This document shows positions 38,131 to 52,000 of a DNA stretch of 64,000 bases, piece by piece. Each line of letters starts with the position of its first letter. Position 1 is the first letter of the stretch. The DNA lies in contig NC_087063.1 of assembly GCF_963678635.1 (NCBI RefSeq), positions 60,148,759 to 60,212,758 on the forward strand, written 5' to 3'. The notes under the pieces were generated by a model. That model saw only the letters and a program-made list of their open reading frames with translations, searched no databases and had not been told where the DNA came from. The translations under genes were made by a program, and so were the position numbers. Source of the DNA: Symsagittifera roscoffensis (lineage: Eukaryota; Xenacoelomorpha; Acoela; Convolutidae).

Positions 38131-40354
38131 TACGACATCAAGACTACGGAGTCGAACCCACTTGAGACAGCTTCGGGCTACATGCCCATTCTAGAGTACC
38201 GGTGGTACGGTTCGACAGGAACGTGCAAACCTTCCGGTTGTACCGTGATAGCTTTTTAAGAAAACTCGAGAAAATTTCCTGGTACGCTCTCCGAACGAGG
38301 CTTAGCTAACCGAGTAAAGGGGGGCAACTAGGGGGACAAAAACACGAGCAAAAAAGACAAAAAGCAAAAAAAAAAAAAAAAGAATAGAAAAAGGAACAAA
38401 AACCATAGGAGACTGGACTGCAACAGGTGACCAGTCGAGTGGGAAAGCAGACAAGAAGGATTTGGCAGTTCTCGAGTTCTCAAGTTGGGCAGAACGGGTA
38501 TCGGTTAAATCCACATTACATTATAGGAGATAAGTGTAAAATTGGATAAGCGAAAATCCCCCGGTTTTGAGGAACGTTTTTACTTAAGCAGGCCTGGAAA
38601 CAGGTCTACGGTTTTCTCTTGAGAGGTTTAGCACCCGGCGCTTAAGGAAATTTTTAGGCTTAAGAAGGGGGGCTAGAAAAGGGGGAGGTTAGAAGGGGGG
38701 CTGGTTAAGTTAGAGGTTGGCGGTTGTAAATTGTAAAAAGGGGGGAAATTAGAGTAACTAATATATCGACATCGTTGATTTAGTTACATTAGTCATTAAC
38801 ACGCGTTGGTAATAATAGGTGGATATCGAAATTTAAACTCGAGTTAAGGAAGGTACCCTGGTCGGATTGGTAGGGGGGAACGGACGTAGACAATTCTGGT
38901 GATACCCAATAAGATTATTAGTTGGGGGGAGGAAAACGCGTGGTAATTAGGTACCAGATAATTTTTTTTTTTCGACAAAAGGTAGACATTGGTCACCTTT
39001 GAATTTTAGGTGGGCTCATCTTTCCGTTTTTATTACTTTTCTAGCTTGGATTTTTGTTACATTTTGGTGAGGATTTGTGTTTAGTTTTTATACGAACAGG
39101 TGATCACAAGATACCTGCGCACAGGTTTTGGTCTCAAGTTGCTTGGAACATTGAAATAGAGGTAATTAAAAAGGAAATAAGAAAAAGGGGGGTCAGCATT
39201 TGGCTTTTAAGAGAGGGTTTTTGGGAAAATTTTACTAGAGCTTGAGTGGTGGTACAAGGTACAGTGAATCAAGAAGTCCCCATAACGAAGAAGAAAGAGG
39301 TCCCACCGCTCAGACATTTGTCAACAGTCTTGGGACAGTGCCAAAGAAGTCTTGGGACAGTCTTGGGACAGTGCAGTCCTGGGACAGTGTTGGACCAGAA
39401 CAGTCTTGATACAGTCTTGGGACAGTGGTCTTGGGACAGTCGTCTTGGGACAGTGGTCTTGGGACAGTGGTCTTGGGACAGTGGTCTTGGGACAGTGGTC
39501 TTGGGACAGTGGTCTTGGGACAGTGGTCTTGGGACAGTGGTCTTGGGACAGTGGTCTTGGGACAGTGGTCTTGGGACAGTGGTCTTGGGACAGTGGTCTT
39601 GGGACAGTGGTCTTGGGACAGGGTCTTGGGACAAGGGTCTTGGGACAGTGGTCTTGGGACAGTAGTCTTGGGACACTAGCCTTGGGACAGTAGTCTTGGG
39701 ACAGTAGTCTTGGGACACTAGCCTTGGGACAGTAGTCTTGGGACACTAGCCTTGGGACACTAGCCTTGGGACAGTAGTCTTGGGACACTAGCCTTGGGAC
39801 AGTAGTCTTGGGACACTAGCCTTGGGACACTAGCCTTGGGACAGTAGTCTTGGGACACTAGCCTTGGGACAGTAGTCTTGGGACAGTAGTCTTGGGACAC
39901 TAGCCTTGGGACAGTAGTCTTGGGACACTAGTCTTGGGACACTAGCCTTGGGACAGTAGCCTTGGGATAGTACTCTCAGGACAAGGGTCTTGGGACACTG
40001 ACGAAGTACTGGGACAGTACCGAACAATCTTGGGACAGGAGAAAGAAGCCTGGGACGGTACAAAGAAGAGTAGGGACGGTAATTGGAAGTCTTGGGACGG
40101 TATAAAAATTGAAGTAAAATTAGAATAAGTGTTTTAAGACAGAATTAAGACAGAACAAGACTAATTGGAACCCGGTACGGTTGAGACCACAAATAAAGAA
40201 AGTTTCTCGAAAAGTTTAGAAAGAGAACTGGAACAAGGTTTTTACCACGTTGTATATTTTTTTAAAATAATTTTTCCTCAAAAGATTTTTATTATTAGAT
40301 TAAGAATTGTGTATATAGTAATATTGTAAATACGAGCAATTGTAAATAGAAATA
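38131..40354 (+). other. Element B leader (5' UTR)
   Basis: No coding gene is seen. It holds a homopolymeric A run (about 38366-38383), a single remnant of the 69-bp repeat that is tripled in C (near 38408-38460), and the CTTGGGACAGTGGT minisatellite. Confidence 0.65.
39325..40060 (+). repeat. 14-bp minisatellite in element B leader
   Basis: The unit is CTTGGGACAGTGGT, tandemly repeated in the first half; GTAGT and CACTAGC variants alternate in the second. Open frames on both strands (VPRPLSQD-like, SWDSGLGT-like) are by-products of the 14-bp period. Confidence 0.93.
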
Positions 40355-43300
40355 ATGAGACGGAGTAGGGTACCGGTGCTAGAAAAAAGGTCAAGTGGAT
40401 CAAACACGAAATATAACTCGTCGCTGCGCGGAACGACATCAAGGGGCCCAGGCAAAACAAAAGATAACTTTTCAGTTAGCACGGTCAGCACGAGGAGTGG
40501 CACCGAGAGCAGGACGCGAGAAGATGCGAGGGAAAAACAGGTGGAGCCCACAATCGAAATCGACCTAGAGACACCAGACCAGAGCGTAGATGAAGTGGAG
40601 AAAAAGACAACGGAATCCACACCGATGCCCCATATGGAAGATCAAAATCCAAAAACCGCGGAGTTTTCGCCGATAGACGCGTTGGAAGACACAACAGGCA
40701 ATACCCGAGAAACGGTGAAAGACGACTCTCAAGTAAAGAAGACATCTTTTACAGAAAGGTTGGCGATGATGGTCGGAATGAAATCGAAAGACAACACGGC
40801 CGAAGAATCACAGACTGGAAGAGCACGAACATTTGGGACAGTGAGCACGAAGGCGACAGAAGCCGACCCAAAAGAAGAACAAGCCAGAACAGAAGAGGCA
40901 GCCGAAGAAAAGACAACGGCTGTTCATGAAACAGCTGCTCTTGAGCTTGGCGACCTGATGACAAAGCTAAATCAGATCGACAAGAAACTGAAGTACAGTG
41001 AGGAAGATAGAGACTTAATAAAGAAAGAGTTGAAGTACAACAAACACGAGTATCTGGATAGTTATTTTAACCTGGCTAAGGCGACAGACGAGAGACTCCA
41101 GCAGATGTCGGACAAGGTAGATGCCACCAATGAAGAACGAGATAAGAACATCAAAAGAGACATGCAACAGTTGAAAAACCGATATGGTGATGTCAACAGC
41201 CAATTAGGTAGCTTGGAAAAGAGAATGGACACAATGGACAGGAATCAGGCTGAAAGTTCGTGTGCAATACAGGCGAAGTTGGATGCAATCTTGAGAAATT
41301 CTACCTCACAAGAAAGACCGGCAGCGGATCGCACGCAAGGCACCAGAGTGGACTTTGTGGAACCACAAAGGAACAAACGGCAATCGACACCGTTGCCTTT
41401 AAACCGGGATGCGGTAAGCATAGCACCAACGGTTGCCAAAACAATCATGAAAAATGGGACATCAAACACAACGAGTGGTCCGGGGGACTCAACAGCTAGC
41501 AGCAACGCAGGTCCGGATGCCATGACGTGGGCAAGCACTTGGGAGATGATGAACAGGACTCTAGAGGCCTTCGCCACGAGGAACACTAACTCGAGCGATA
41601 GGAGAGATGGAAAATCAAGAAAAACTTTCAAGAAGCCAAAAGAGTTCAAAGACGACTCAGATGGATGCATTGACACGTGGGTGGAAGTGATGAGATTACA
41701 TCTAGAGCAAGATAACTTAAATGATGAAAGGCAAGCATGCACAGCCATACTCAGCAACCTGGAAGGCACGGCATTAAAATGCGTGGTTGCAAAGAAAGAA
41801 GAGGAACGCGATACCGCGGACAAGATCTTCGAAATATTGTTGAATCGATTCGGGTCAGGCATGAAGGGTGACCAAGCGATGATGCGATTTGAAAAGAGAA
41901 GGCAAAGGGACGACGAGTCAATTGATCGGTTCCTAGATGACCTCGAGAGCTTGAGAAGAAGGAGTGACCCAGAGGAGTCGACAAACAGAAGAAACTTTAG
42001 CATTGCCTCGAAGTTCATTGATGGGGTAAAAAGTGATGAGTTAAGAACAATGTTAGCAACATACTACACATTGTCGAAGGACAGCGCTCCAACCCCAGAA
42101 GAAATGAGACAGAAATCAAGGGAATACATGTTGATGAAGCCCAAGAAGTACTCATATTCAGAAAACAGGAACACGCAAGGGGGAGGCCAACCCCAGAGGT
42201 CATCGTGGTACAAACCTAGAGATGATATGGACAAGCGCAGATCATGCGCGAACTGCGGATCGGCGGATCACCACGTGGCTGACTGCACAACATACAAACA
42301 AGGCATGAAGAGCCTAGGATACGCACCGGATGAGGAGGACATGAGCCAGATGGAGGAACACGAGTACTATAATGGCTTAATCATCAAGATAGGCGCTAGA
42401 TGCTTCTTCTGTAACCAGGAGGGGCACTTCAGAATGGATTGTCCCTTGTTCTGGGAAGCGGTCAAAGACCAGGGTCACCCCAAACATAAGCTGGCATTAG
42501 CGGCGGTGCAGAATCAGCGGAACAGGCAAAACGAGTTTGAATCTAGGAACTTAGGAGCACCAAGCACGGAATTGCCGACGAAAACAGTGAAAGCTGTAAC
42601 ACATGTTAATGGTGCGATAGAATTCGCAGCCGGGAACACTGTAGAGATAAATTATGAGAAAGCGGCGACGGAAGCAGTTGCCAAAGTGAAACAGGATCTG
42701 GCTGCGAAGGAAATAGAGCAACGACTAAAGCTGGAGATCGAAAGACAGAATTTTAACGAAGCATTAACCGGATCAGACCGAACACCAGAGGATGTAACAG
42801 GCTCAACAAAGACCGGGAATTGTAACACTGTAAAAATGGTGACGGTAAAGCCATTCGGCATATCGAAAATCGGGGCTAGAATAATGTCGATAATGACAGT
42901 GGGCGGCCACGAGGTAACCAGAAACTTGAGCGAACCGAGTGACCAGACAATAATGCATATTGACGTGTACGCAGATTACTTGAGTTGTATAAGCCCACAA
43001 ACGACTTCTAGAGCGATGAGAGCACTACTCACGAGAGGGGGCAGCAAGTCGGTACGTGTTGACAACAGGTATACTGAAGCGTATGGTCCACACGAGGTGA
43101 TGCTAAATATAGATGGAATAAACATCTATACCAAGACAATGATAACATGTGACGAAGACCTAATTGGGCAAATCTACGTAGGGAAAGAAGAGTTGAAAGT
43201 GAGATCGATTGGACACTGCGCTATGCTTGAAGAAGATGCGATGCACATCGGGACAGAGGCAGATGTGACAGGGCACGTGCTGGACATAAGTGGCAAAAAG

Positions 43301-45582
43301 ACTCAACTACGTGGGTTACTTGATACGGGAGCAGTCTTGAGCGTAATACCAATCGAAATTTGGGAACGGATGGGCTTTGACAAAGGTGATTTGATAGACT
43401 CGAGAATACGGCTGTCGGAAGCAAACAAAGGGGCCCTTCGGGTGCTGGGCAGGACGCCGATAATAGCCCTCAACTTGGGGGAACGTAACCTGTGGATGAG
43501 CTTTATCGTGGTAGAAAACCTAGATGAATCTGACCAATTCATTTTGGGCAGAGACTTCATCAGGAATTTCGACGTAACGATTGATCTAAATAACGCAATG
43601 TTCAGGATACGGAACCCGGATAGGAGGTACGCAATCAAACTGGTAAATTTAATAATGGCAAATGAAAACAAAGCACCGGTACTCTTGAGTAGGAGGGTGA
43701 GGCTAAAAGCGAATGAAGCGGCAATCGTAGGCTTAAGGATGAAAAATTACAATGAACTAAGCGACAACAAGCAAGTGTGTGTAGTTCCGAATCCTAATAG
43801 TCAAAGTGCTGCTGTTTTAGGAAGATCCTTCTCGATAACGAAGAGCGGCCTCTGCGTCAGTGTCTTGTTGAATACCCTTGATATACCGATCACGATACAG
43901 AGAGGGAGGAAACTGGGATATGCTTTACCGGTTAAAACTCGATATGAAACGATCGAGAACTCAAAACAAAATGAAGTTGTTGATTGTCCCAATCATAGGG
44001 ACAAAATTTGTATCTTGAGACGATTGCAGAAAATAAAAGATTTAGGCTCGGCCTTTTGGCAGGTACCACTAAGGAAGCAGGACAGGGACAGGACAGGGTT
44101 TGCCTGCGAGTTGGGTCTGTTTCAATGGAAACGGATGCCGTTTGGACTTTGCAATGCCACAGCCACGTTTCAGCGGTTGATGGCACACGCGCTGATAGGC
44201 GTGACGAAGAAGTATGGCAACCTGGTAATGTGCTAAGTGGATGACGTGGTAATAGCGACGCCAACACTGGAAGACCAAATTGAGAGACTTGACGAAGTGT
44301 TTGCACGCATGAAGAGGTCGGGGCTAAAGTGTAAACCATCAAAGTGCGAGATACTCAAGGACTCAATAAAATACTTGGGCAGGATGGTAGACAAGCACGG
44401 CATCAGACCTGATACGGACGCCGTAGAAGCAGTCCTGACCTGGAAATCACCGAAGACAGAGCACCAGTTGATGAGCTTCCTGGGTTTCGCTAACTATTAT
44501 AGAGAGTTCATCAAAGGCTATGCGGACAAGGTATACCCGATGCAACAATTAATGAGACACAAGGGCAAGAAGTTCACGTGGAACAATGCAGCAGAAGAGT
44601 CCTTCCAGAGAATAAAGAAAGAGCTATGTGAGGCACCAGTACTGGGTATGCCGACTGAGAAAGGGATGTACGTGCTGGACACGGATGCGTCGGTAGTCGC
44701 GATTTCTGGGATTCTCCACCAAGAACAAGAATGGAATGGGAAGACAGTCTTGAGACCAATAGCGTACGGGAGCAAAGTCCTGAGTGACACGGAAACGAAG
44801 TACGGAGCACCGAAAGCAGAGATGTTCGCGGTGGTTACCTTTGTCGAGAAATACAGGGCATACCTGGGCAGTGAGCCATTCAAGTTGCGAGTCGACAATC
44901 GAGCACTGAGCTGGCTGAAGACGTACTCAATGGACCAAAGTTACATTGGGAGGTGGATAGTTCGACTGGATGGATACAACATGATAATTGAGCATAGAAC
45001 ACGAGATAAACATCAGAATGCCGACAGCTTGAGTAAGAAGACGGAGTTCTATGAGAGACAAGAGCAAAGAGAGGCAGACAGACCTGAAATCAAAGATGGC
45101 TTTTCCTTCATGGACAAGGAAACGTACGACAGTCTTCCACTCACGAGATGGCTGGACAAGTCAGGCAAACCGATAGAAGATCATCCTGAATTACCTAAAG
45201 AACCTCCAGAGAAGACCATCATGAAGAAGAGCAAAAGGAGTCCGATAGAGATAATACTCAAGTCGAAGATCGTGAAGGAGACGCTCAAGGCAAAAGGCTA
45301 TGATCTTAACCAGGTAGAAGCACGAACTGCACAGATAGATGATGACTTAATGAGGTTGCTCGAGAAACTATCAGATGATAAGCCCGTGAACCAAGAGAAG
45401 GGTCAAGGGGAACCAGAAGTCACTATTCTTCGGAGAAAAGAGACAGTGAACGATACTGACATTAAAGATGTCGTGCGGTCACTAGTTGAAAAAATCCCCG
45501 AAAACATTCTGGAGCAGACCAAGGTTAGGAAAAAGAAAGTGACGTTCAAAGAAAATACAGAACACCTGGGACTAGGTCAAGA

Positions 45583-45646
45583 GTCCGGGGAGTGTTCCAT
45601 GTTCTCGGAGGAAGAAACCGGAGAAGGAGAATTGTCCGGGGAGTGT
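45583..45646 (+). repeat. Two copies of GTCCGGGGAGTG inside B pol
   Basis: Two cores (near 45585 and 45634) encode ESGE and LSGE in the linker before integrase. They match the repeated motif in element A. Confidence 0.65.
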
Positions 45647-47966
45647 GAAGGATGGGATGAAGACTCGGATGAGAGCAGCGAAAACCAAGACAGTCTGTGC
45701 ATGATATTGGCGGAAGAGAAAACAAGGCACCACGACAGGGAGTTACAGACGGATCCATCTTCAGGAACGTACAATCTGGAGATACAGGAGATACGAGGTG
45801 GTGAGGAACTTGAGAGAATTGCGGTTTCAAGGAAGCCATTCAGGGAACTATCATGCAACTCAAACATCAGAACGAATGTGGTGCCAGAAGATGATATGAA
45901 AATCGTGAAAAGGATGATATGCGTGAAGCTGAGCGACGAAATCCACAACCCTGGGGAGATGAATGGACAGATCATGGCGCTGAAGGAGCATGTCAAGGCG
46001 AGATACAGGCTGTCAGACCTAATAAGAGCCCAAAAGAATGACAAAATGACAAGTAACCTCTCCAAATGGATCCAGTCGGGGGTCAAGGAGAAGGGGGAAC
46101 TCGAGGAAGACAGCTACAAGATCTTGAGCCAGTTCTACAAAGAAAAGAAAGACTTACTCTACCACACAGCTGATGGGGTGGTAGCATGCAAGAGGAAAGA
46201 TGAGGAGAAGATATTACACAAACGCAACCTCATCATACTACCACAGTTGTATCAAACGGAGGTGCTTTTCAGATCGCACGACCAGATGGGGCACCAGGGG
46301 ATAGACAAAGTACAACAAAGGATACTTCACAGGTTTGATTGGCCAGGGATGAGAAAAGCTTGCGAGAGATGGGTGAATGCCTGCCTGGCATGCCTCCAGG
46401 TAAAGGACCCAAGGAAGATGAAGTTTCCACTCAAGTCCGTCGAGAGCTCAGAATTCAATGAAGTGGTGCAGATAGACCATCAAAAAATCTGCATGACGGA
46501 GTCGGGATATAACCAGATATTGGTTATAAGAGATCACTTCACAAAGTTGGCGGAAGCGGTTCCGTGCCAGACAGCCTCGGCCGAGGAGACATGTGATCAT
46601 CTGATAACGCATTGGATATCGCGGTATGGTTGTCCAATGACCTTCCAGTCGGACAACGGCAAAGCTTTTGTGGGGGACTTGACAAAAGAATTGATGAGAA
46701 GATCGCACATTGCTCAAGCACACTCGACAACCTACCATCCACAAACCAACGGGTTGGTAGAGAGACAGAACAGGACACTGGTCAACATGTTAAGGGTGTA
46801 CTGCTCAAGATACATGACGGATTGGGATAAATACCTGCCACAGGTAGTAGGGGCCTACAACAGTACACAGCACTCGACGACGGGCATCAGTCCCTTCATG
46901 ATGTTGACGGGTAGGGAGAGAGCAATGCCTCTGACATTCTTTTACCCGGAATACGAAGGGAAAAGGACGTCGCCTCAGGCGTACGTGAAAGAAGCCATCA
47001 AAAGACAACAGGAGTTAAACGAGCTATGCAGGAGGAACACGGCGCAAGCGCAAATGAGGCAACGCAGAAAATATGACGAAAAAATATTACAAGCGAAGCC
47101 ATATGAAGTGGGCCAATACGTGTGGGTCTTCCAAAATGTCATACCGCCCGAGGGAACAAAGAAACTACTCAAGAAGTGGAGGGGACCATTCATGATAACG
47201 GAAGTCCATCAACAAGGACGGTTCTATCGCTTGAGTACTGGGCGAGCGGCACATTATGAAAATCTGAAGCCTCACGTCCCGTCCCCAGAGGATTGGTGCA
47301 TACCGAAGGACATGGAGGGTCTTGAGTATCTGGTGGTAGAGCCAGCGTGTGAAGTGAATGAAAAAGGCACCAGAGAGAAAAATGATGGCAATGAGAACTT
47401 GAGTTTGGACGACAATGAAAAGATAGGAGTGGAGTCTGATGCAGGATCATTTGTAGAAGAAGACTGGAACGACCCGGAGCAGGATGAGGTGCCGAAATGG
47501 ATGGAGCCAGATCGACCAATACCACCGGAAACCAGGACTGGCAATCGTAAACGCACCGGCATGAGGTACAATAGGTACGGGGATGACTTCTTGATCGATA
47601 AGATACGGCCAGACGAATTGGGCGAGGAACTACTGAATGCAGGCGAGCTGGAAGCCGAAGAGGAATGGCAGGTCATTGACGATGGTGGACACTATCCGCA
47701 GGAAGACTACTCGACGCCAGAACTGGAGACGGATCTCGAACAGAGTGAGATAGAGAGGAGGGAGAACACGAACTTGAGGATACTAGAGTGGATGCGTGAT
47801 GTCAAAGACGAGGGCAGCGAAGGACAAAGCATTCAGCAAGTCGATGTATCAGCGGCAAATTACATGAAGACAGAGGACCCTCTTTTCGGATGGACGGCAA
47901 CAGACAGGCCACTGGACATTCCTCAGGGCAATTCAGAACCGACAACATCGACGGGGACGTCGATAA

Positions 47967-48006
47967 ATATTTTTGTCCGGGGAGTGGGGGTAGGACTTAC
48001 CCACAC
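47967..48006 (+). promoter_or_regulatory. 40-nt block identical to element A, candidate central polypurine tract
   Basis: See 20354-20393. It lies in pol just before the macro domain and contains TTGTCCGGGGAGTGGGGG. Confidence 0.65.
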
Positions 48007-48589
48007 CGAAAATTTGATGATAAAGAAGCTCAAGGAAGTGAGAGAAACAAGCGAATTGGAACTGGAAGAAGAAGAGCCAGAGCCTACCATAGGTCGGAAT
48101 TTCAACACGAAATTTGAAATACCCAATGAGTACTCGGAAAACATCTTGATAACAGATAGCGACTTCATCCTGTCAAACAGGACTAGCGCGATCTGCATCA
48201 CGGCGGACATGAGTTTCAAATCAAGATTGGAAGCTGACTTCAAAAGAGAGTACCAGAACGTGGAGTTTCTGTTCAGACAGAGGCCAGGACTGGGAGGGAT
48301 GGCAGCGCTTCCACCATCAGTAGCACAAGTCCCGGGCAAATATCTGTGCTTCCTAGTGACGAGGGTCAATGACAGGAACACAATCAATCCCGAACACGTG
48401 ATGTTGGCACTAACAAGACTACGAGACTTCATGATTGAAAGAGGAATAACGGAGGTCTCGATGCCGGTGTATGACCCAAACAGGGGCAAACTGAGCTCGA
48501 GGGAATTGTACGCTATCCTACATGTAGTCTTTGCGGAAACTGAGATAATGGTGTATCTGCACAAAAAGTACTACTTGAGCATCGCCTGA

Positions 48590-49087
48590 GTTGGGGACAC
48601 GGGGTCTCGTGTTGGGCGTGAGGGAGGAGTCTTGAGTTAGGTACTGGGGTGCGGCACAGGTAAAGGGATCTTAAGACGTGATTGGCATGACAATTGAATT
48701 TTAAAAAGAATTAACGGTGCTAAAACATAAAATGAATCTGCATGCTTTTAAGGAAATTCCAATTGAATTGTTTTAAGTAGAATGAAAATGATAATATTTT
48801 AACCATACTGGTAAAAGGGGGGTGTCTAGGTTAGGAACATGACATGTTAAGTTTTAATAGGGTTTCTGTTTTCAGATCAAGTTTGAAAAACAAAGTTGAA
48901 AATCCAACTATACTCAAGCGAGAAACAGAAAGAGAAATCTTGATTGAACTCGTGATAATCGGCACCTACAGCAAGTGTTTGCAAGGGAACATTTCTAGAG
49001 AATTCTTGAGTTGGGTAATACTTGAGTCGGTAAGGTAATTCTTGAGCTGGTTAACACATACCGGTATACATCCCGAAGTCACAAAGA
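48590..49087 (+). other. Gap between B gag-pol and second ORF, with splice acceptor
   Basis: A 498-bp gap without a gene. TTTCTGTTTTCAG ends at 48875, a near-ideal animal 3' splice site 213 bp before the second ORF ATG. It fits production of a spliced mRNA for the second ORF. Confidence 0.55.
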
Positions 49088-52000
49088 ATGGCAGACAGAT
49101 TCTGGAAATCCATGCCCGCGGCCCTGAAGAAGCCTACTCTTGATGAGCTGTACAGACGCCTGAGGGAACTGGATTATACCCAGATAGACGAGAGAATGGC
49201 GGTAATGCTGAATGCCATCCTCCAGTTGGAAGACCAGGGTGAATGCAGGGAGTCTGCGACGGAGGCTGTCTTGATGATCGGCTACACCGCCGAGGGTATA
49301 TCAAACCAAGAACAGACCAGATGGTTGTCTTGGAATGTGGATGGAGGGGTAAGGGGCTTTGACTTGGCAAGGAATCCGGGCCTGAGTAACAACACTGAAT
49401 ATGGCGCAGGGGAATTCCCACTACCAGCTAGGCCAACAGCAAGACCTACAGGCCAGGGCTCGAGTAGGGTGCCGTCGGTGACGCGAGCGCAACAGACGAC
49501 CGAGGCATATCCGGATCTTGGTGTTCTAAAGAAAGAACTCGAGAAGACGCAGAAGGAAAGGAATAAGGCGAACCTCGATCGGGATCAGGCAAAGCTGGAT
49601 CGGGAGAAGGTTCAGCTGGAGAGAGACCAGGCGGTCAACGAGCGAGATCAGACTCTGAGGTTGCTTGAGATGCTAAAAGCCGAACATCAGCAGGAACTAA
49701 AGGTGCGGGAGAACGCCGCGAATCGTGATCAACTGAAGTCGGAGTTGGAGAGAATAGAACAACGAGAACGCGAGCTTGATGCACAGAAGGGAGCCAGGCC
49801 AATGGAGCGAGTGGTTACCAGCTCGAGGCCAGAGTCACGCATGGAGGTGGATGAAGCCCCCAGAGCAAGAGCACGGTTCAACCTTGACCGCGAGGCCCGA
49901 GAACACATGAGTGAAGGGTTGGAAGTCTGGATACCGAATGACGCAACGTCTTCCTTGCGTAACCTGGAGACGCAACCCGTACGCCCACTGATGGATGTGG
50001 TGCTGCCGGGATACACCCCAACCTCGACCTCGAGTGACAGTCAGGTGAGCGGCGGCTCATCGCGTCTGAAAGAGCTGGGCGAGAAATTACGGCAGAAAAG
50101 TCGTGAACGTTCGGCAAGACCGGAGCTTCCCCCAACTTGGAGGGAACAGCCGGTCAGGAGCGTCGTGATCTCGAGTTATAAGAAAAATACAGAGAAGAGG
50201 TACCACAGGCACAATCGGCTGGATTGGAGTGCGGAACAGAAAGCCAGGAGGGACTGCTTTCATGATGCAGCCTGGGTGGAGTATCTTGCGCCACCCCGTG
50301 TGCCAGAAGGTGCAGTTCACCTAATCGTAGGGGACAGCCTGGTGCGGGTGTTGACCCGGATCCAATCGCACTGGCAGACAGGAATCTTGAGTTTCGCTGG
50401 AGCTGCCACGCCACAGATGTTGGCAACGCTTGACATGCTAGGGATGACTAAAATATACACGGTGACCCTGATGATCGGGACTAACGATGTATCAAGGGGA
50501 GAAGCGAGGAAAATAACGAGGCTGCACGACAAGATGAGCTGCCTTCTTGAGGAGCTGAGGATCCAGATGGACCCCATCCTGTTGACGGTATGTACTGTCC
50601 CCTACAACATGATGTTTGATCAGCACGCCTTGGAGATGAACGAGAAGGTGCGGAACCTAAACAAGGTGATCCGAGATATCCACCGGAAGAGTGTGCTCCC
50701 TGTCAGACTGTTGGACGTGGCGGAGCGCATGGAGAAAAAGGGATTCCCTGAAGACACCTCCAATGATGGAATCCATTTCGATAGACCAAGGGGAGCAGAG
50801 TGGCTGAACGACGTCTTCCAAGAACACATAAACACGCTAGAGGCGGATCTGCTAGAGACAGCCCAATTCACATTAGGACCACCTCCGAACCCACCATTCC
50901 TTGCCTCAAGGTCCTTGTCTGACCGCTTGGGACCGAGAGTTGACACTAGAGACAGTTCGAGGAGCAACCAGGCCAGATTGCAGAGTGCCACACCAATGGA
51001 GTCTGAGGAGGTGACGTCATCAACACCTCCAGGCTCGGCGATATCCTCAGTGGTAGTGGCAGAGAGCAAGCGGGAAAAGAGGTCTATGGAGACCGCTCGC
51101 TTGAGATATCCTGAGAAGGTGAAAGGGCTGGACCTAGAGGGTTTGGAATGCAGGCGAGAATTGGCGGAGACCCTGGGTATTGAACGAGTGTCGCACGAGG
51201 ATTTAAACAGACATCATTGCGTGGACTGGTTGAAAGCTCATGAGGCACACTTCTCGAGAACGAAATTGATGGCGACCGCGGATCTGATCGGAGTTCCCAC
51301 AAAAGCGATCATGGGACCCATTAACTACAGACCTCTCAAGCTGCTGGGGAGTCCTGGACTCATAGCAGAGCCCCCCAAACACCGAACGAGCATCGCCAGG
51401 ATCAGGTTGGCGACCCCAGCACAGTTGAAGGTGGTGGACAAGCTGCTCAATCCGGGGGGAATGGAATTGCCAGATGCCGCTTACGAAGGCTCGAAATTGG
51501 CGGAAGATCCCAGATACGGGAAGCCCTGTGGGAGCACCCAACTGGCCAAAACCCTGGCAGTTTATGATAGAGCAGATCCAGCTGCTGCGAGAGTAGTCAT
51601 TGTGGCGGGATCGGACTTCGAAGGAACGTCTCCTAAGTTGTTCTGGCCGGAGACTCTGATATACTCTTTGCCAGGAGCTGAATTAAACCAGATGTTAACT
51701 CTGGTGGTGGCAATAAAGTCGGAGATGCCCTGTGAGCCTGAGCTGCTATTGTTTGCAGGAATGAATGATCACCTGCACGCGATGGGATTCTTGAGCAGCT
51801 GAAGGGCAATGAAATTCCGACATCGAGGAAGATATGGGAAGCCATTCAGGCGTTGTTTGCAGCGATGAATGAAGTGCAAGAGAATGTTGTCTCGAGATTT
51901 GGATCCAAGACGAAGGTGGTGTTCACCACATCCCCTGGATACGCGAATATGCCACCCGCCCTACAATTCGTGTACGCGGTCTTGATCCTAATAGCAGAGG

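Larger units (their letters stand above)
40355..48589 (+). pseudogene. Element B Gag-Pol, broken in the reverse transcriptase
   Basis: It begins at the ATG after the leader. It has the capsid region, two CX2CX4HX4C knuckles (~631 and ~683), LLDTGA protease (~990), then a defective reverse transcriptase. Compared with A about 175 codons are missing in frame at about 44040, removing the N-terminal fingers and part of the palm up to LGSAFWQ. The Tyr codon of YVDD is TAA at 44234-44236. Downstream the same frame is open to 48589, through RNase H (DTDAS), integrase (HX4H..C-x2-C, D, SDNGK, VERQNR) and the C-terminal macro domain. Apart from these two lesions the frame is intact, so inactivation is fairly recent. 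The upstream part could still make Gag and protease. Confidence 0.92.

Noticed and set aside
39246-40063. Long ORFs on both strands with SWDSGLGT or CPKTTVPR repeats
   Set aside because: A 14-bp repeat without stops stays open in several frames on both strands. These are minisatellite by-products, as are those at 61345-62107.
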